Notes: generated by a model from the sequence alone, not told the origin. Counted from the stretch's first letter, positions 41,590-51,000 are shown. The stretch: DNA of 64,000 nt from Streptomyces rimosus (GCF_008704655.1 NZ_CP023688.1:7198001-7262000), one strand, 5' to 3'. A program made the numbers and translations.

Positions 41590-42489
41590 TTACTTCACGG
41601 GAGTGAAGTCACGCGCGCCGATGTACTCCGGACGCCGGACCGGCGCCGCGAAGGGCTCCACCGCGGTGTTCTCCACGCTGTTGAACACGATGAAGACGTT
41701 GCTGCGCGGGTACGGCGTGATGTTGTCGCCCGACCCGTGCATGCAGTTGCAGTCGAACCAGGTGGCCGAACCGGGCTTGCCGGTGAACAGCTTGATGCCG
41801 TGCGCGTCGGCCAGCTTGGTCAGCGCCTCGTCCGAGGGCGTGCCCGCCTCCTGCATCTGCAGCGACTTCTTGTAGTTGTCGCGCGGCGTCTCACCGGCGC
41901 ACCCGAGGAAGTGCCGGTGCGAACCCGGCATGATCATCAGGCCGCCGTTGGTGTCGTGGTTCTCGGTCAGCGCGATCGAGACCGACACGGTCCGCATGTT
42001 CGGCAGGCCGTCCTCGGCGTGCCAGGTCTCGAAATCGGAGTGCCAGTAGAACCCGGAGGCCCCGAAGCCCGGCTTGACGTTGATCCGGGACTGGTGGACA
42101 TAGACGTCCGAGCCGAGGATCTGACGGGCGCGTCCCACCACGCGCGGGTCGGCGACCAGCTTGGCGAACACCTCGCTGATCTTGTGCACCTCGAAGACGG
42201 ACCGGATCTCCTGTGACCGCGGCTCGACGATCGAGCGGTCGTCCGCCCGCATCGCCGGGTCGTTGACCAGCCGGTCCAGTTCGGCGCGGTACACCGCGAC
42301 TTCGTCCGCCGTCAGCAGTTCCCCGATGGCGAAGAAACCGTCGCGTTCGAAGTCGTTCAGCTCGGCCGGGGTGAAGGGCCCCTCCGTGCCGGGCTGCGAC
42401 CACACCACCGGGTCCTGCCGCGGGGTGATCACCTCGGTGGCCCCCCGGGTCGGGTACAGGTCGGCGGTGCGCTCGGGTGCGGTGGTCAT
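41590..42489 (-). CDS. ectD: ectoine hydroxylase
   Basis: This 299-residue Fe(II)/2-oxoglutarate dioxygenase converts ectoine to 5-hydroxyectoine, a compatible solute that also protects against heat and desiccation. The iron triad His150, Asp152 (FYWHSDFETWH) and His251 (NCMHGSGDN) is present. Also present are the ectoine-hydroxylase signature around 140-160 (GFGASGFYWHSDFETWH) and Trp/Phe residues for substrate stacking. ATG 42489 has GGAAGG upstream. It is the last gene of the ectABCD operon on the minus strand and follows ectC after 87 bases, so hydroxylation is tied to ectoine synthesis. Confidence 0.95.
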   Translation of the reverse strand: MTTAPERTADLYPTRGATEVITPRQDPVVWSQPGTEGPFTPAELNDFERDGFFAIGELLTADEVAVYRAELDRLVNDPAMRADDRSIVEPRSQEIRSVFEVHKISEVFAKLVADPRVVGRARQILGSDVYVHQSRINVKPGFGASGFYWHSDFETWHAEDGLPNMRTVSVSIALTENHDTNGGLMIMPGSHRHFLGCAGETPRDNYKKSLQMQEAGTPSDEALTKLADAHGIKLFTGKPGSATWFDCNCMHGSGDNITPYPRSNVFIVFNSVENTAVEPFAAPVRRPEYIGARDFTPVK

Positions 42490-42576
42490 GGTGTTGCCTT
42501 CCTCTCCTCTCGTGCGGTGCTTTCTTCTCGCGCCTTCCTCGACTGCCGGACGGGGCAGCCGGCCGCGCCGCGCGCG

Positions 42577-42999
42577 TCAGCCGGTCTGGGCGGCCGGCTC
42601 CGGCTCGGGCTCGGTGAGCAGCGGGTACACGCCGTTCTCATCGTGGTCCTCGCGACCGGTCACCGGCGGGTTGAACACGCACACGCAGCGGAAGTCCTTC
42701 TTGATGCGCATGGTGTGCTTCTCGTGCCCGTCGAGCAGGTACATCGTGCCCGGGGTGATGGTGTACTTCTCACCGGTCTCGTCGTTGGTGAGCTCGGCCT
42801 CGCCCTCGACGCACAGCACGGCCTCGACGTGATTGGCGTACCACATCGACGTCTCGGTGCCCGCGTACAGGATGGTCTCGTGCAGCGAGAAGCCGACGCG
42901 CTCCTTGGCGAGGATGATGCGCTTGCTCTCCCAGGTGCCGGACTTGGCCTTGACGTGGCGGTCGGTGCCTTCGATGTCCTTGAAGGATCGGACGATCAC
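42577..42999 (-). CDS. ectC: L-ectoine synthase
   Basis: The 140-residue cupin cyclises N-gamma-acetyl-2,4-diaminobutyrate to ectoine. The starting residues [28 protein letters not shown] and the cupin core ([38 protein letters not shown]) match EctC directly. The tail is slightly Pro/Glu rich. I chose GTG 42999, which gives the standard N-terminus; the ORF otherwise extends into ectB. It is 56 bases downstream of ectB and 87 bases upstream of ectD. Confidence 0.95.
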   Translation of the reverse strand: MIVRSFKDIEGTDRHVKAKSGTWESKRIILAKERVGFSLHETILYAGTETSMWYANHVEAVLCVEGEAELTNDETGEKYTITPGTMYLLDGHEKHTMRIKKDFRCVCVFNPPVTGREDHDENGVYPLLTEPEPEPAAQTG

Positions 43000-43055
43000 G
43001 GTGTTCTCGTACCTTTCTGTGGTGCGGACCAGGAGGGTGCGGTGGCGCGGTGCGC

Positions 43056-44324
43056 TCAGGCGCAGTCGCGGACCGCGCGGGCGAGGATGCGAAGCCCCTC
43101 GTCCAGCTCCTCGGGGGTGGTCGTCAGCGCCGGCAGCAGCTTGACGACCTCGCTCTCCGGGCCGGAGGTCTCGATGAGCAGACCCAGCTCGAAGGCGCGC
43201 TTGGCGATCTTGTTGGCGAGCGGCTTGTCGGAGCACTCCAGGCCCCAGACCATGCCGCGGCCGCGGTACTCGGCGATGGCGTCCGGGTGCTCCTCGACGA
43301 TGGCGCGCAGGTGCGACTCGATGATCTCGCCGCGGGCCAGCGTCTGCTTCTCCATCTGGCCGTCGGCCCAGTACGTGTCCAGGGCCGCGGCGGCGGTGAC
43401 GAAGGCCGGGTTGTTGCCGCGGAAGGTGCCGTTGTGCTCGCCCGGCTCCCAGACGTCCAGCTCCGGCTTGAACAGGGTCAGGGCGAGCGGCAGCCCGTAG
43501 CCGCTGATGGACTTCGAGACGGTCACGATGTCCGGCACGATGCCCGCCTCCTCGAAGGAGAAGAACGCGCCGGTGCGGCCGCAGCCCATCTGGATGTCGT
43601 CGACGATCAGCAGCATGTCGCGGCGCTTGCACAGGTCGGCCAGCGCGCGCAGCCACTCGGCGCGGGCGACGTTGATGCCGCCCTCGCCCTGGACCGTCTC
43701 GACGATCACGGCGGCCGGGGTGTTCAGGCCGGAGCCGCTGTCCTCCAGCAGGCGCTCGAACCAGAGGAAGTCCGGGTAGGTGCCGTCGAGGTAGTTGTCG
43801 AACGGCATCGGGGTGCCGTGCACGAGCGGGATACCGGCACCGGCGCGCTTGAAGGCGTTGCCGGTCACCGCGAGGGCGCCCAGCGACATGCCGTGGAAGG
43901 CGTTGGTGAAGGACACGATCGACTCGCGGCCCTTGACCTTGCGGGCCAGCTTGAGCGCGGCCTCCACGGCGTTGGCGCCCGTCGGGCCGGGGAACATGAC
44001 CTTGTACGGCAGGTCGCGCGGCCGCAGGATGGTGTTCTGGAAGGTCTCCAGGAAGGCGCGCTTGGCCGTGGTGGACATGTCCAGGCCGTGGGTGACGCCG
44101 TCGCGCTCGATGTAGTCGAGCAGGGCGCGTTTGAGAACGGGGTTGTTGTGCCCGTAGTTCAGTGACCCGGCGCCGGCGAAGAAGTCGAGGTAGGTGTGGC
44201 CGTCCTCGTCGTACATGTGGCTGCCCTGCGCGCGGTCGAAGACGGTGGGCCAGCCGCGGCAGTAGCTGCGCACCTCCGACTCCAGGGTCTCGAAGACGCT
44301 CAGGTCGGGCTGGGTGATGGTCAC
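43056..44324 (-). CDS. ectB: diaminobutyrate--2-oxoglutarate aminotransferase
   Basis: This 422-residue class III aminotransferase makes L-2,4-diaminobutyrate from aspartate semialdehyde. PLP lysine 271 lies in [14 protein letters not shown], with the cofactor-binding [12 protein letters not shown] just before (241-252). The EctB-specific start [25 protein letters not shown] is present. I chose GTG 44324 with GGAG seven bases upstream because it gives the known N-terminus. Sixty-two bases separate it from ectA. Confidence 0.95.
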   Translation of the reverse strand: MTITQPDLSVFETLESEVRSYCRGWPTVFDRAQGSHMYDEDGHTYLDFFAGAGSLNYGHNNPVLKRALLDYIERDGVTHGLDMSTTAKRAFLETFQNTILRPRDLPYKVMFPGPTGANAVEAALKLARKVKGRESIVSFTNAFHGMSLGALAVTGNAFKRAGAGIPLVHGTPMPFDNYLDGTYPDFLWFERLLEDSGSGLNTPAAVIVETVQGEGGINVARAEWLRALADLCKRRDMLLIVDDIQMGCGRTGAFFSFEEAGIVPDIVTVSKSISGYGLPLALTLFKPELDVWEPGEHNGTFRGNNPAFVTAAAALDTYWADGQMEKQTLARGEIIESHLRAIVEEHPDAIAEYRGRGMVWGLECSDKPLANKIAKRAFELGLLIETSGPESEVVKLLPALTTTPEELDEGLRILARAVRDCA

Positions 44325-44386
44325 AGCATGCTCCTGGGAGATGAGTGGCGTGAGCGGGGAGAAGTTCAGGGGGGCTGTCGGTGCGG

Positions 44387-44977
44387 TCAGGGCCGGAGTC
44401 CGGCGTGGGCGCCGGGCCGGTCCCCTGCGGGGGCACCGAACGGGCCGATGCGGTGCAGTACCTCGGCGTCGTGCCCCTGCTCGGGGAAGAGCCCGGCGTC
44501 GAGGAGGACCTCGCGCGTCAGGGGCGCGCCGTGGCGCTCGGCGAAGGAGGCGAACAGCCGGTTGGACGCCGCGTTGTCCGCGGTGATCGTGGTCTCCAGC
44601 CGGCACACGTTCCGCTCCTCCGCGGTACGGGCGACCAGGCCGTCCAGGAGGGCGGCGGCCAGCCCGCGGCCGCGGTGCGCCGCGTCGACGGCGACCTGCC
44701 AGACGAACAGCGTCTGCGGGGACTCGGGACGGAGGTAGCCGGTGATGAAGGCGGCCGGCTCACCCGCGCCGTCGCGGGCGACGGCGGAGGTGGCGGCGAA
44801 GTCCCGGCACCACAGCAGGTAGCTGTAGGAGGAGTTCAGGTCCAGTGCCTTGGAGTCGCGGGCGATACGCCAGATCGCGGCTCCGTCCTCCACGCGTGGG
44901 GTGTCGAGCTTGAAGCCCTCCGGCATTTCTCTGATATCGCTTCGGGCACCTGCATGGTCTGCTTGCGCGGCGGTCAT
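44387..44977 (-). CDS. ectA: L-2,4-diaminobutyrate acetyltransferase
   Basis: This 196-residue GNAT enzyme acetylates diaminobutyrate, the second step of ectoine synthesis. Signature stretches are [20 protein letters not shown] (46-65), [21 protein letters not shown] (acetyl-CoA motif A) and [29 protein letters not shown] 44977 is used; no Shine-Dalgarno precedes it, which fits a leaderless or very short-leader mRNA from the promoter candidate at 44989-45012. It heads the ectABCD operon. Confidence 0.95.
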   Translation of the reverse strand: MTAAQADHAGARSDIREMPEGFKLDTPRVEDGAAIWRIARDSKALDLNSSYSYLLWCRDFAATSAVARDGAGEPAAFITGYLRPESPQTLFVWQVAVDAAHRGRGLAAALLDGLVARTAEERNVCRLETTITADNAASNRLFASFAERHGAPLTREVLLDAGLFPEQGHDAEVLHRIGPFGAPAGDRPGAHAGLRP

Positions 44978-45486
44978 GCGAATTCAATTTACCCAGGGAA
45001 AAAGGAAAATGCATCGGGGGGAGGGGTTACGTGGAGGGGGGGTGTTGTGTTATCGCGCGGGAGCGCACGAGCGCGCGAAACGCCTGCGCGATGTCCCGGT
45101 TTGCCCGGAAAATATGGGGTGAAGCGGACGTGTTGTGGGGTCGGTCACAGCTCCGTAACGTCCTGGCGACGCGCTGGAATTATGTGCTCCGGCGCTAGCG
45201 AAATCTTGGCGTTTGAGCTGCGAAAAAGCGGGCAGAAGAATACGGGAAGCTGCGCACTTATGAATAGGGAATTCGCCGGTAAAAGGTGTACCGCAAGAAA
45301 AGGTGGAGCGTCCAGGGTGTTTACGTGACGGAGATCGGCGGATGGGCACCGAGTGCATCGCCGGCCACCGTGCGCGGCCCTGCGGACATCGCCCGACCGG
45401 AGCATGGGCCGAAAGACGGCCCGCGCGCGCCGGCCCGCCCCCGGTCCCGGTGCCGCCCGGCGTAGAGCGCGTCATACAGTGCGGCC
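44978..45486. other. 509-base divergent intergenic region between ectA and the amidohydrolase gene
   Basis: This region carries the control of the ectoine operon. The ectA-proximal end contains a candidate stress-type promoter (44989-45012). The central 45100-45320 stretch is markedly AT-richer than the genes on both sides and contains no reading frame with Streptomyces-like codon bias. A 49-residue frame at 45181-45328 was considered and rejected. The remainder (45320-45486) is GC-rich and probably holds the promoter of the amidohydrolase. No terminator or tRNA is visible. Confidence 0.55.
44989..45012 (-). promoter_or_regulatory. candidate stress sigma (SigB-type) promoter of ectABCD
   Basis: On the minus strand, GCAT (45012-45009), 14 bases, then GGGTAA (44994-44989) match the Streptomyces SigB-type promoter pattern GNNT-N14-16-GGGTAY closely. 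Transcription would start about 5-10 bases before the ectA ATG at 44977, so the message would be leaderless or nearly so. This fits osmotic induction but has not been tested. Confidence 0.5.
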
Positions 45487-46578
45487 ATGAGTGAGAGCGT
45501 GGTGCTGCACATCAAGGGGAGGGTCCTGGCCGGGCCGGACGACGTGCGCGACGAACTCTGGGTCGTCGACGGCCGGGTGACGTACGAGCGGCCCGCGGGC
45601 GCGCGGGAGGTGACGACCGTACGGGGCTGGGCGCTGCCCGGACTGGTCGACGCCCACTGCCACGTGGGACTCGACGCGCACGGGCCGGTGGACGAGGCGA
45701 CCAGCGAAAAACAGGCGCTGACCGAGCGGGAGGCGGGCACGCTGCTGCTCCGTGACGCCGGCTCGCCGTCCGACACACGCTGGATCGACGACCGCGAGGA
45801 CCTGCCGCGCATCATCCGTGCCGGGCGGCACATCGCCCGCACGCGCCGCTACATCCGCAACTACGCCCACGAAATCGAGCCCGAAGATCTGGTCGCCTAC
45901 GTCGCGCGGGAGGCCCGGCGCGGCGACGGCTGGGTCAAGCTCGTCGGCGACTGGATCGACCGCGAGACCGGTGACCTGGGCGCCTGCTGGCCGCGCGGCG
46001 CCGTCGAAGCGGCCATCGCGGAGGCGCACCGGCTCGGGGCCCGCGTCACCGCGCACTGCTTCGCCGAAGAGACCCTCGCCCCGCTGGTCGAGGCGGGCAT
46101 CGACTGCATCGAACACGCCACCGGCCTCACGGAGGAGACGATTCCGCTCTTCGCCGAGCGGGGCGTGGCGATCGTCCCCACCCTGGTGAACATCGCCACC
46201 TTCCCCACCCTGGCGGCCGGGGGTGAAAAGAAGTTCCCCGCCTGGGCGAGCCACATGCGGAGCCTGCACGAGCGCCGCTACGACACGGTACGCGCCGCGT
46301 ACGACGCCGGGGTGCCCATCTTCGCCGGCACCGACGCCGGCGGCTCCCTCGCGCACGGCCTCATCGCGCAGGAAGTCGCCGAACTGACCAAGGCGGGCAT
46401 CCCCCCGGTGGACGCGCTCGCCGCCACGACGTGGGGGGCGCGGCGGTGGCTGGGGCGGCCGGGGCTGGAGGAAGGCGCACCGGCGGATCTGGTGGTGTAC
46501 GACGGGGATCCGCGTGCGGATGTGCGGGTGTTGGGGGCGCCGCGGAGGGTGGTGTTGCGGGGGCGGGTGGTGGGCTAG
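45487..46578 (+). CDS. amidohydrolase-family metal-dependent hydrolase
   Basis: The 363-residue imidazolonepropionase/prolidase-like amidohydrolase has metal ligands His in VDAHCHVGLDAHG (56-68), the bridging Lys in DGWVKLVGDWID, His in VTAHCFAEE and CIEHATGL, and Asp in FAGTDAGGSL. The substrate is unknown; relatives cleave dipeptides or cyclic amides. It is divergent from ectA. I recall this neighbourhood in other Streptomyces, but a functional link with ectoine turnover, which needs amide hydrolysis, is only a hypothesis. Confidence 0.85.
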   Translation: MSESVVLHIKGRVLAGPDDVRDELWVVDGRVTYERPAGAREVTTVRGWALPGLVDAHCHVGLDAHGPVDEATSEKQALTEREAGTLLLRDAGSPSDTRWIDDREDLPRIIRAGRHIARTRRYIRNYAHEIEPEDLVAYVAREARRGDGWVKLVGDWIDRETGDLGACWPRGAVEAAIAEAHRLGARVTAHCFAEETLAPLVEAGIDCIEHATGLTEETIPLFAERGVAIVPTLVNIATFPTLAAGGEKKFPAWASHMRSLHERRYDTVRAAYDAGVPIFAGTDAGGSLAHGLIAQEVAELTKAGIPPVDALAATTWGARRWLGRPGLEEGAPADLVVYDGDPRADVRVLGAPRRVVLRGRVVG

Positions 46579-46640
46579 GTTTTCCGCCCGTTTCCGCCCG
46601 TGGCGGCGCGTCGCTGTCGGTGGCGTGGGCCCGGCCCCTC

Positions 46641-46911
46641 CGGACTTCGTCCTGCGGTGCCGGGCCCTTCCGTACGTGTCAGTCTGCGGCGACGCGGGTG
46701 GGGGGACGTCTGCCCCCACCGGCCGTTTGACGCTGTACGGCGGGAGGGGCTGGGCCGGAGGACGAAGTCTGGAGGACCGGGACCGTACCCGGGTGCGGGC
46801 AGGCGGCTACCGGCAGGGGTACGGGCCCGGGCCCTACAGACTCCGTCCTCCGGTCCCGATCCCTCCTGTACGTGTCAGTCTGCGGCGGTGTGGGTGGGGG
46901 GCGTCTGCCCC
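46641..46911. repeat. long imperfect direct repeat with inverted part around the BASS gene 3-prime end
   Basis: A segment at 46641-46716 and one at 46837-46911 share an ordered series of identical blocks, including CGTGTCAGTCTGCGGCG and GGGTGGGGGG, then CGTCTGCCCC. The second copy runs into the coding end of the BASS-family transporter (TPPTHTAAD stop), so the first copy looks like a duplicated gene end. In between, 46755-46784 holds an inverted version of the GGACTTCGTCCT part. It may also act as a terminator hairpin between the two converging genes. Confidence 0.7.
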
Positions 46912-47903
46912 TGTCGGTCCTGGCGCGCGCCTGAGCGCTCGTTGCGGGCCATCCAGGCCGCCACCGCCGCGCCCGAGATGTTGTGCCATACGGAGAACAC
47001 CGCTGCGGGGAGCGCCGCTGCGGGGCTGAAGTGGGCGGTGGCCAGGGAGGCTGCCAGGCCGGAGTTTTGCATGCCTACCTCGAAGGCCATGGCCCGGCCG
47101 GCCGGTTTGCCGAGGCGGGCCAGGCGGCCGGCTGCGTAGCCGAGGGTCAGGCCGAGACCGTTGTGCAGGATCACCGCGAGGATCACCAGGGCCGCCGCGT
47201 CCTTGATGCGGGCGGCGCTGCCGGATACGACGATCAGCACGATGACGGCGATGGTCAGTGCGGACAGCCACGGCAGGGTGGGGAGTGCCCGGTCGATCCG
47301 GCGGCCCGCCACGAGCCGGACCAGGAGGCCGCCCAGTACCGGCAGCAGCACCGTCTTGAGGATGTCGGTCACCATGACGCCGGCGTCCACGTCCAGGAAC
47401 TGGCCGGCGAGCAGGAGGGTCAGGGGCGGGGTGATCAGGGGGGCCAGGACGGTGGAGACCGTCGCCACCGAGACCGAGAGCGCCACGTCGCCGCGTGCCA
47501 GGTACGTCACGACGTTGGAGGCGGTGCCGCTGGGGGCGCAGCCGACCAGGATGACGCCGGCCGCGAGCTGCGGGGGGAGGTGGAGGGCGGTGGCGATCAG
47601 CCAGCCCAGGCCGGGCATGATCACGTAGTGGGCGACCAGGCCCAGGCCCACCGCCCAGGGGTGCTTGGCGACCGCCGTGAAGTCCGGTGGGGTCAGGGTC
47701 AGGCCCATCGAGAACATCACGACGCCGAGCAGCCACGGGACGGCCGGAGCCCAGCCGGTGAACGGCGCGGGCCACAGCAGCCCGACCGCGCCGGCCGCGA
47801 TCACCAGGAGCGGGAAGACGGTGACGGCCCGCCGCGCCGCCCGGTCGGAGGCGGGCAGGTCACCGGTGGGGGCGGGGCGCTGGCTGAGCTGTTCGGTCGG
47901 CAC
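46875..47903 (-). CDS. bile acid:sodium symporter (BASS) family transporter
   Basis: The 342-residue product has about ten hydrophobic segments. Family motifs are VVMFSMGLTLTPPDF (61-75), VILVGCAPSGTASNVVTYLARGDVALSVSVATVSTVLAPLITP and FEVGMQNSGLAASLA. These are the conserved core of BASS/SBF and ACR3-like carriers. It probably moves an organic anion or a cofactor precursor with Na+ or H+. The GTG at 47903 was used. It follows cobC by 62 bases on the same strand, so it may be co-transcribed with cobalamin genes, but no B12-related role is established. Confidence 0.82.
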   Translation of the reverse strand: MPTEQLSQRPAPTGDLPASDRAARRAVTVFPLLVIAAGAVGLLWPAPFTGWAPAVPWLLGVVMFSMGLTLTPPDFTAVAKHPWAVGLGLVAHYVIMPGLGWLIATALHLPPQLAAGVILVGCAPSGTASNVVTYLARGDVALSVSVATVSTVLAPLITPPLTLLLAGQFLDVDAGVMVTDILKTVLLPVLGGLLVRLVAGRRIDRALPTLPWLSALTIAVIVLIVVSGSAARIKDAAALVILAVILHNGLGLTLGYAAGRLARLGKPAGRAMAFEVGMQNSGLAASLATAHFSPAAALPAAVFSVWHNISGAAVAAWMARNERSGARQDRQGQTPPTHTAAD

Positions 47904-47965
47904 GGCGGAACCCTAACGCCGGGGTGGGTGTAGGGGGCAGGGGGTTTCGGATGGTGGACGGGAGA

Positions 47966-49069
47966 TCAGTCGGTGAGGGCCTTCGACAGTGCTTCGGTGA
48001 AGCGGTCGGTGGTCGGGCGGTCCCGTACGGCCAGCCGTAGCCACTCCGGGCCCAGACCCGGAAACGTGTCGCCGCGCCGTACCGCGAAGCCGAGCGTGCG
48101 CAGCCGGGTGCGGACGGCCGCGGCGTCCGGCAGCCGGATCAGGACGAAGGGGCCCTCGGCCGGGGTGGTCACGTGGATCTTCCGGCCGTCGGGGGTGCGG
48201 ATCTCCGCCAGGCGGGCCAGCAGGTGGTCGCGGTCCGCCGCGATCTGCCGGGCCGCTTCCGCCGCTTCGGCCAGCGCCGCGGGTTCGGAGCACGCTGCGG
48301 CCGCGGCGAGCGCGGGCGCCGACACCGGCCACAGGGGCTGGGCCCGTTCCAGGTCCGCGATGGTTTCCGGGGCGGCCAGGACGTAGCCGATGCGCAGGCC
48401 CGCCAGGCCCCAGGTCTTGGTCAGACTGCGCAGGACGACGAGTCCCGGCAGGTCCGTACGGGAGGCCAGTGACGCGTGTTCGCCGGGGACCGCGTCCATG
48501 AACGCCTCGTCCACGACCAGGGTGCGGCCGGGGCGGGCCAGCCGCGCGATCTCCGCGGCGGGGTGGAGGACGGAGGTGGGGTTGGTGGGGTTGCCGATGA
48601 TGACGAGGTCGGCGGTTTCGGGGACTTCGGAGGCGGTGAGGCGAAAGCCGTTCCGTTCGGTGAGAAGGACCCGTTCCACCGGGTGGCCCGCGTCGCGCAG
48701 CGCGGCCTCGGGTTCGGTGAACTGGGGGTGTACGACGACCGGGCGCCGGGCCCGTACCGCTCGGGCGATCAGGACGAACGCCTCCGCCGCGCCCGCCGTC
48801 AGCAGCACCCGCTCCGGAGGGAGCCCGTGTCGTGCCGCCACCGCCGCGCGCGCGGGGCCGCCGTCCGGATAGGCGGCCAGCCCGTCCAGCGAGGCGGCGA
48901 TCCGCGCCTTGAGCCAGGCCGGCGGCGTATCGGTGCGTACGTTGACCGCGAGGTCGGTCAGGGCGGCGTCCGCGCCGCGTACCTCGGCGTCGCCGTGGTG
49001 GCGCAGGTCCGGCTCGTACGGGCGGGAACCGGGTATGCCGGCGGGCGCGGCGGACGGCGGGGTGGTCAC
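47966..49069 (-). CDS. cobC: CobC-type aminotransferase-like PLP enzyme (threonine-phosphate decarboxylase related)
   Basis: The 367-residue fold-type I PLP protein resembles histidinol-phosphate aminotransferases and CobC/CobD. Key elements are ADLVIIGNPTNPTSVLHP, TLVVDEAFMDAVPGE and VLRSLTKTWGLAGLRIGYVLA, whose Lys is the PLP ligand. In Streptomyces this type is the Rv2231c-like CobC, thought to supply aminopropanol phosphate for the nucleotide loop. I chose GTG 49069 with GGAGAG upstream. It overlaps the cobE-like gene stop by four bases (GTGA). Confidence 0.85.
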   Translation of the reverse strand: MTTPPSAAPAGIPGSRPYEPDLRHHGDAEVRGADAALTDLAVNVRTDTPPAWLKARIAASLDGLAAYPDGGPARAAVAARHGLPPERVLLTAGAAEAFVLIARAVRARRPVVVHPQFTEPEAALRDAGHPVERVLLTERNGFRLTASEVPETADLVIIGNPTNPTSVLHPAAEIARLARPGRTLVVDEAFMDAVPGEHASLASRTDLPGLVVLRSLTKTWGLAGLRIGYVLAAPETIADLERAQPLWPVSAPALAAAAACSEPAALAEAAEAARQIAADRDHLLARLAEIRTPDGRKIHVTTPAEGPFVLIRLPDAAAVRTRLRTLGFAVRRGDTFPGLGPEWLRLAVRDRPTTDRFTEALSKALTD

Positions 49070-49497
49070 GGTCTCTCCTCGGTGCGGTGGGGTGTGGTGC
49101 GGGCCCTGGCCACGGCGCAGGTGGCCCGGGCCCCGGGCAGCGACTTGCGCTTGCCGACGACGAGTTCGGCGGGGCCGGGGCCGCCGCCCGCCGCGGTCAG
49201 CGCGGCGGCCTCCGCGACGCTCGGCGTGCCGGCGGCGGCCAGCGGCGCGTGGGACGGATGTGGTACGGATACCGCGGCCAGGACCGCGGCCGGGTACGTC
49301 AGCAGCGGCACGCCGAGCCGCCGCGCCGCTTCGGCCAGCCCCGGCTCCGACGCCTTGGTGTCCACGGTCGCGAGGGCGGTGACCGCGTCCGGCGGCAGGC
49401 CGGCCAGGGTGAGGCTGTCGGCGATCAGCGTCAGGACCTCGGCGGCCGGGACGCCCCGGCGGGCGCCGACGCCGACGACGACCGGTGCCGCGTTCAC
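49066..49497 (-). CDS. CobE/CbiG C-terminal-like cobalamin biosynthesis protein
   Basis: The 143-residue protein begins VVVGVGARRGVPAAEVLTLI and contains DAVTALATVDTKASEPGLAEAARRLG and GTPSVAEAAALTAAGGG. These match the CobE / CbiG C-terminal domain of cobalamin enzymes. The domain is found in aerobic corrin synthesis but its precise reaction is uncertain. It uses a GTG at 49497 and couples to cobC by a 4-base overlap. Its position opposite the ZIP gene splits the cob genes into two minus-strand units. Confidence 0.8.
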   Translation of the reverse strand: MNAAPVVVGVGARRGVPAAEVLTLIADSLTLAGLPPDAVTALATVDTKASEPGLAEAARRLGVPLLTYPAAVLAAVSVPHPSHAPLAAAGTPSVAEAAALTAAGGGPGPAELVVGKRKSLPGARATCAVARARTTPHRTEERP

Positions 49498-49589
49498 CGC
49501 GACCGCCCCGGGCGCCGGACATGCGGGACGCGCGCCCGGTCGGTAAGCAGGAGTGAGGGGTGCCGGAACCCCGGGGAAGGGGTGAGACC

Positions 49590-50315
49590 GTGCCGGTGGC
49601 CATCGCGCTGGGCGCTTTCCTGATGACGCTGCTCGGCGGCTGGATCGCGCACCGCGTCACCGACCGCAGGCACCTGGTCCTGGGCCTGGCCGGCGGTCTG
49701 ATGCTGGGCGTGGTCGGCCTCGACCTGCTGCCGGAGGCGCTGGAGGCGGCGGGCGGCGAGGTGTTCGGGGTGCCTGCCGCCCTGCTGTGCTTCGTGCTGG
49801 GCTTCCTCGCCACGCACGCGGTCGAACGGCTGCTGGCGGTCCGCAAGGCCGCCCACGGCATGGACCCGGAGGAGCGGGTGCCGCAGGTCGGTCTGACGGC
49901 CGCCACCGCCATGGTGGTGCACAGTTTCATGGACGGCTTCGCGATCGGCCTGGCGTACCAGGTGGGCCGGGACATGGCGGTGGCGGTGGCGCTCGCCGTC
50001 ATCGCCCATGACTTCGCGGACGGCTTCAACACGTACACGATCACCAGCCTGTACGGGAATGCCCGCAACCGGGCGCTGCTGATGCTCGGCGCGGACGCGC
50101 TGGCCCCGCTGGCCGGTGCCGCCGCCACCCTGGCGTTCACTCTTCCGGAGCAATGGCTCGGTGTGTACCTGGGCTTCTTCGGCGGTGTGCTGCTCTACCT
50201 GGCGACCTCCGACATCCTCCCGGAGGCGCATCACGACCATCCCGCGCTGTCCACGCTGCTGTGCACCGTGGCGGGGGTGGCGTTCATCTGGCTGGTGGTC
50301 GGTATCGCGGCGTGA
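49590..50315 (+). CDS. ZIP-family metal transporter
   Basis: The 241-residue product has about eight hydrophobic helices. The ZIP metal motif VVHSFMDGFAIGLAY (His/Asp in helix 4) and AHDFADGFNTYT (helix 5) are present. Metal and direction are unknown; most bacterial ZIP proteins take up Zn, Fe or other divalent ions. Location inside the cobalamin gene region makes cobalt import a possibility, without proof. I prefer GTG 49590, with GGAAGG upstream, over GTG 49560. It is on the plus strand between minus-strand cob genes. Confidence 0.85.
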   Translation: MPVAIALGAFLMTLLGGWIAHRVTDRRHLVLGLAGGLMLGVVGLDLLPEALEAAGGEVFGVPAALLCFVLGFLATHAVERLLAVRKAAHGMDPEERVPQVGLTAATAMVVHSFMDGFAIGLAYQVGRDMAVAVALAVIAHDFADGFNTYTITSLYGNARNRALLMLGADALAPLAGAAATLAFTLPEQWLGVYLGFFGGVLLYLATSDILPEAHHDHPALSTLLCTVAGVAFIWLVVGIAA

Positions 50316-50358
50316 CACGGGAGAGGGTGCCGGGCCGGAGCGGCACCGGGCGGGGTGG

Positions 50359-51000
50359 TCATGGCGTGCCGGCTCCCGCGCCTATGGAGACCCGGCCGTT
50401 GCGCCCTTCCAGTACGGCCGTCAGTCCGGGCTCGTCGCCCGCCTCGACGGTGAGCGCGGTCCCCAGCGCGGCCAGTTCGGCGCGGATCGTCGCCGGGTCG
50501 GGGTGCGTACCGGAGAACGCCCGCAGCCGTACGACGGGCAGCGCCTCCCCGGCGGCCGGGTGCGGGGCGTCGCCCCAGTCCAGCAGGAACGGCACCAGCC
50601 CGCCCGGGCGCGGCGGCGTCAGGGTCCACGACAGGGTGCCGCCGTCCGGCGTCCGGCGGCTCATCGTCACCGGCTCGCCCGGGTCGTAGCCCAGCGCGCG
50701 GGCCCGCGCGACGTGTCCGGCCATGCCGTGGACCCGGACCGCCCAGTGGGCCAGCCGCGGACCGGCCAGCGAGTCGATGCCGAACCAGCGCGGCCCCTCG
50801 GGGGCGGGCTGCGCGGGGTCCGGACCGATGATCTCCAGGTAGGCGCCGTCGCCCAGCCCCAGCAGGGCGTTGCGGGTGCCCCGGCCGGGGTGCCCGCCGC
50901 CCGGCACCGGCCGGACGCCGGTCAGCGCGGCGACCTCGGCGGCGGTGCTCTCCAGATCGGGGGTGGCGAGGACCAGGTGGTCCAGTACGGCGTCAGCCAC
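50359..51000 (-). CDS. VOC/glyoxalase-family protein
   Basis: The 213-residue protein begins LDHLVLATPDLESTAAEVAALTGVRP, the standard VOC start with a metal-ligand His. It continues GHPGRGTRNALLGLGDGAYLEIIGPDP (about 35-62), a glyoxalase-like motif. The second half has WAVRVHGMAGHVARARALGYDPG. The start codon GTG at 51000 overlaps the cobB stop by eight bases, so it belongs to the cob operon, but no role in B12 synthesis is known for it. It converges on the ZIP gene. Confidence 0.8.
   Translation of the reverse strand: MADAVLDHLVLATPDLESTAAEVAALTGVRPVPGGGHPGRGTRNALLGLGDGAYLEIIGPDPAQPAPEGPRWFGIDSLAGPRLAHWAVRVHGMAGHVARARALGYDPGEPVTMSRRTPDGGTLSWTLTPPRPGGLVPFLLDWGDAPHPAAGEALPVVRLRAFSGTHPDPATIRAELAALGTALTVEAGDEPGLTAVLEGRNGRVSIGAGAGTP

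Noticed and set aside
45181..45328. 49-residue plus-strand frame in the ectA upstream gap
   Set aside because: Codon third positions are not GC-biased, there is no ribosome site, and the frame lies in the AT-rich segment that is better read as regulatory.
50316..50358. Weak hairpin between ZIP and VOC genes
   Set aside because: Only a 7-bp stem (GGTGCCG / CGGCACC) and no T-run, so I did not list it as a terminator.
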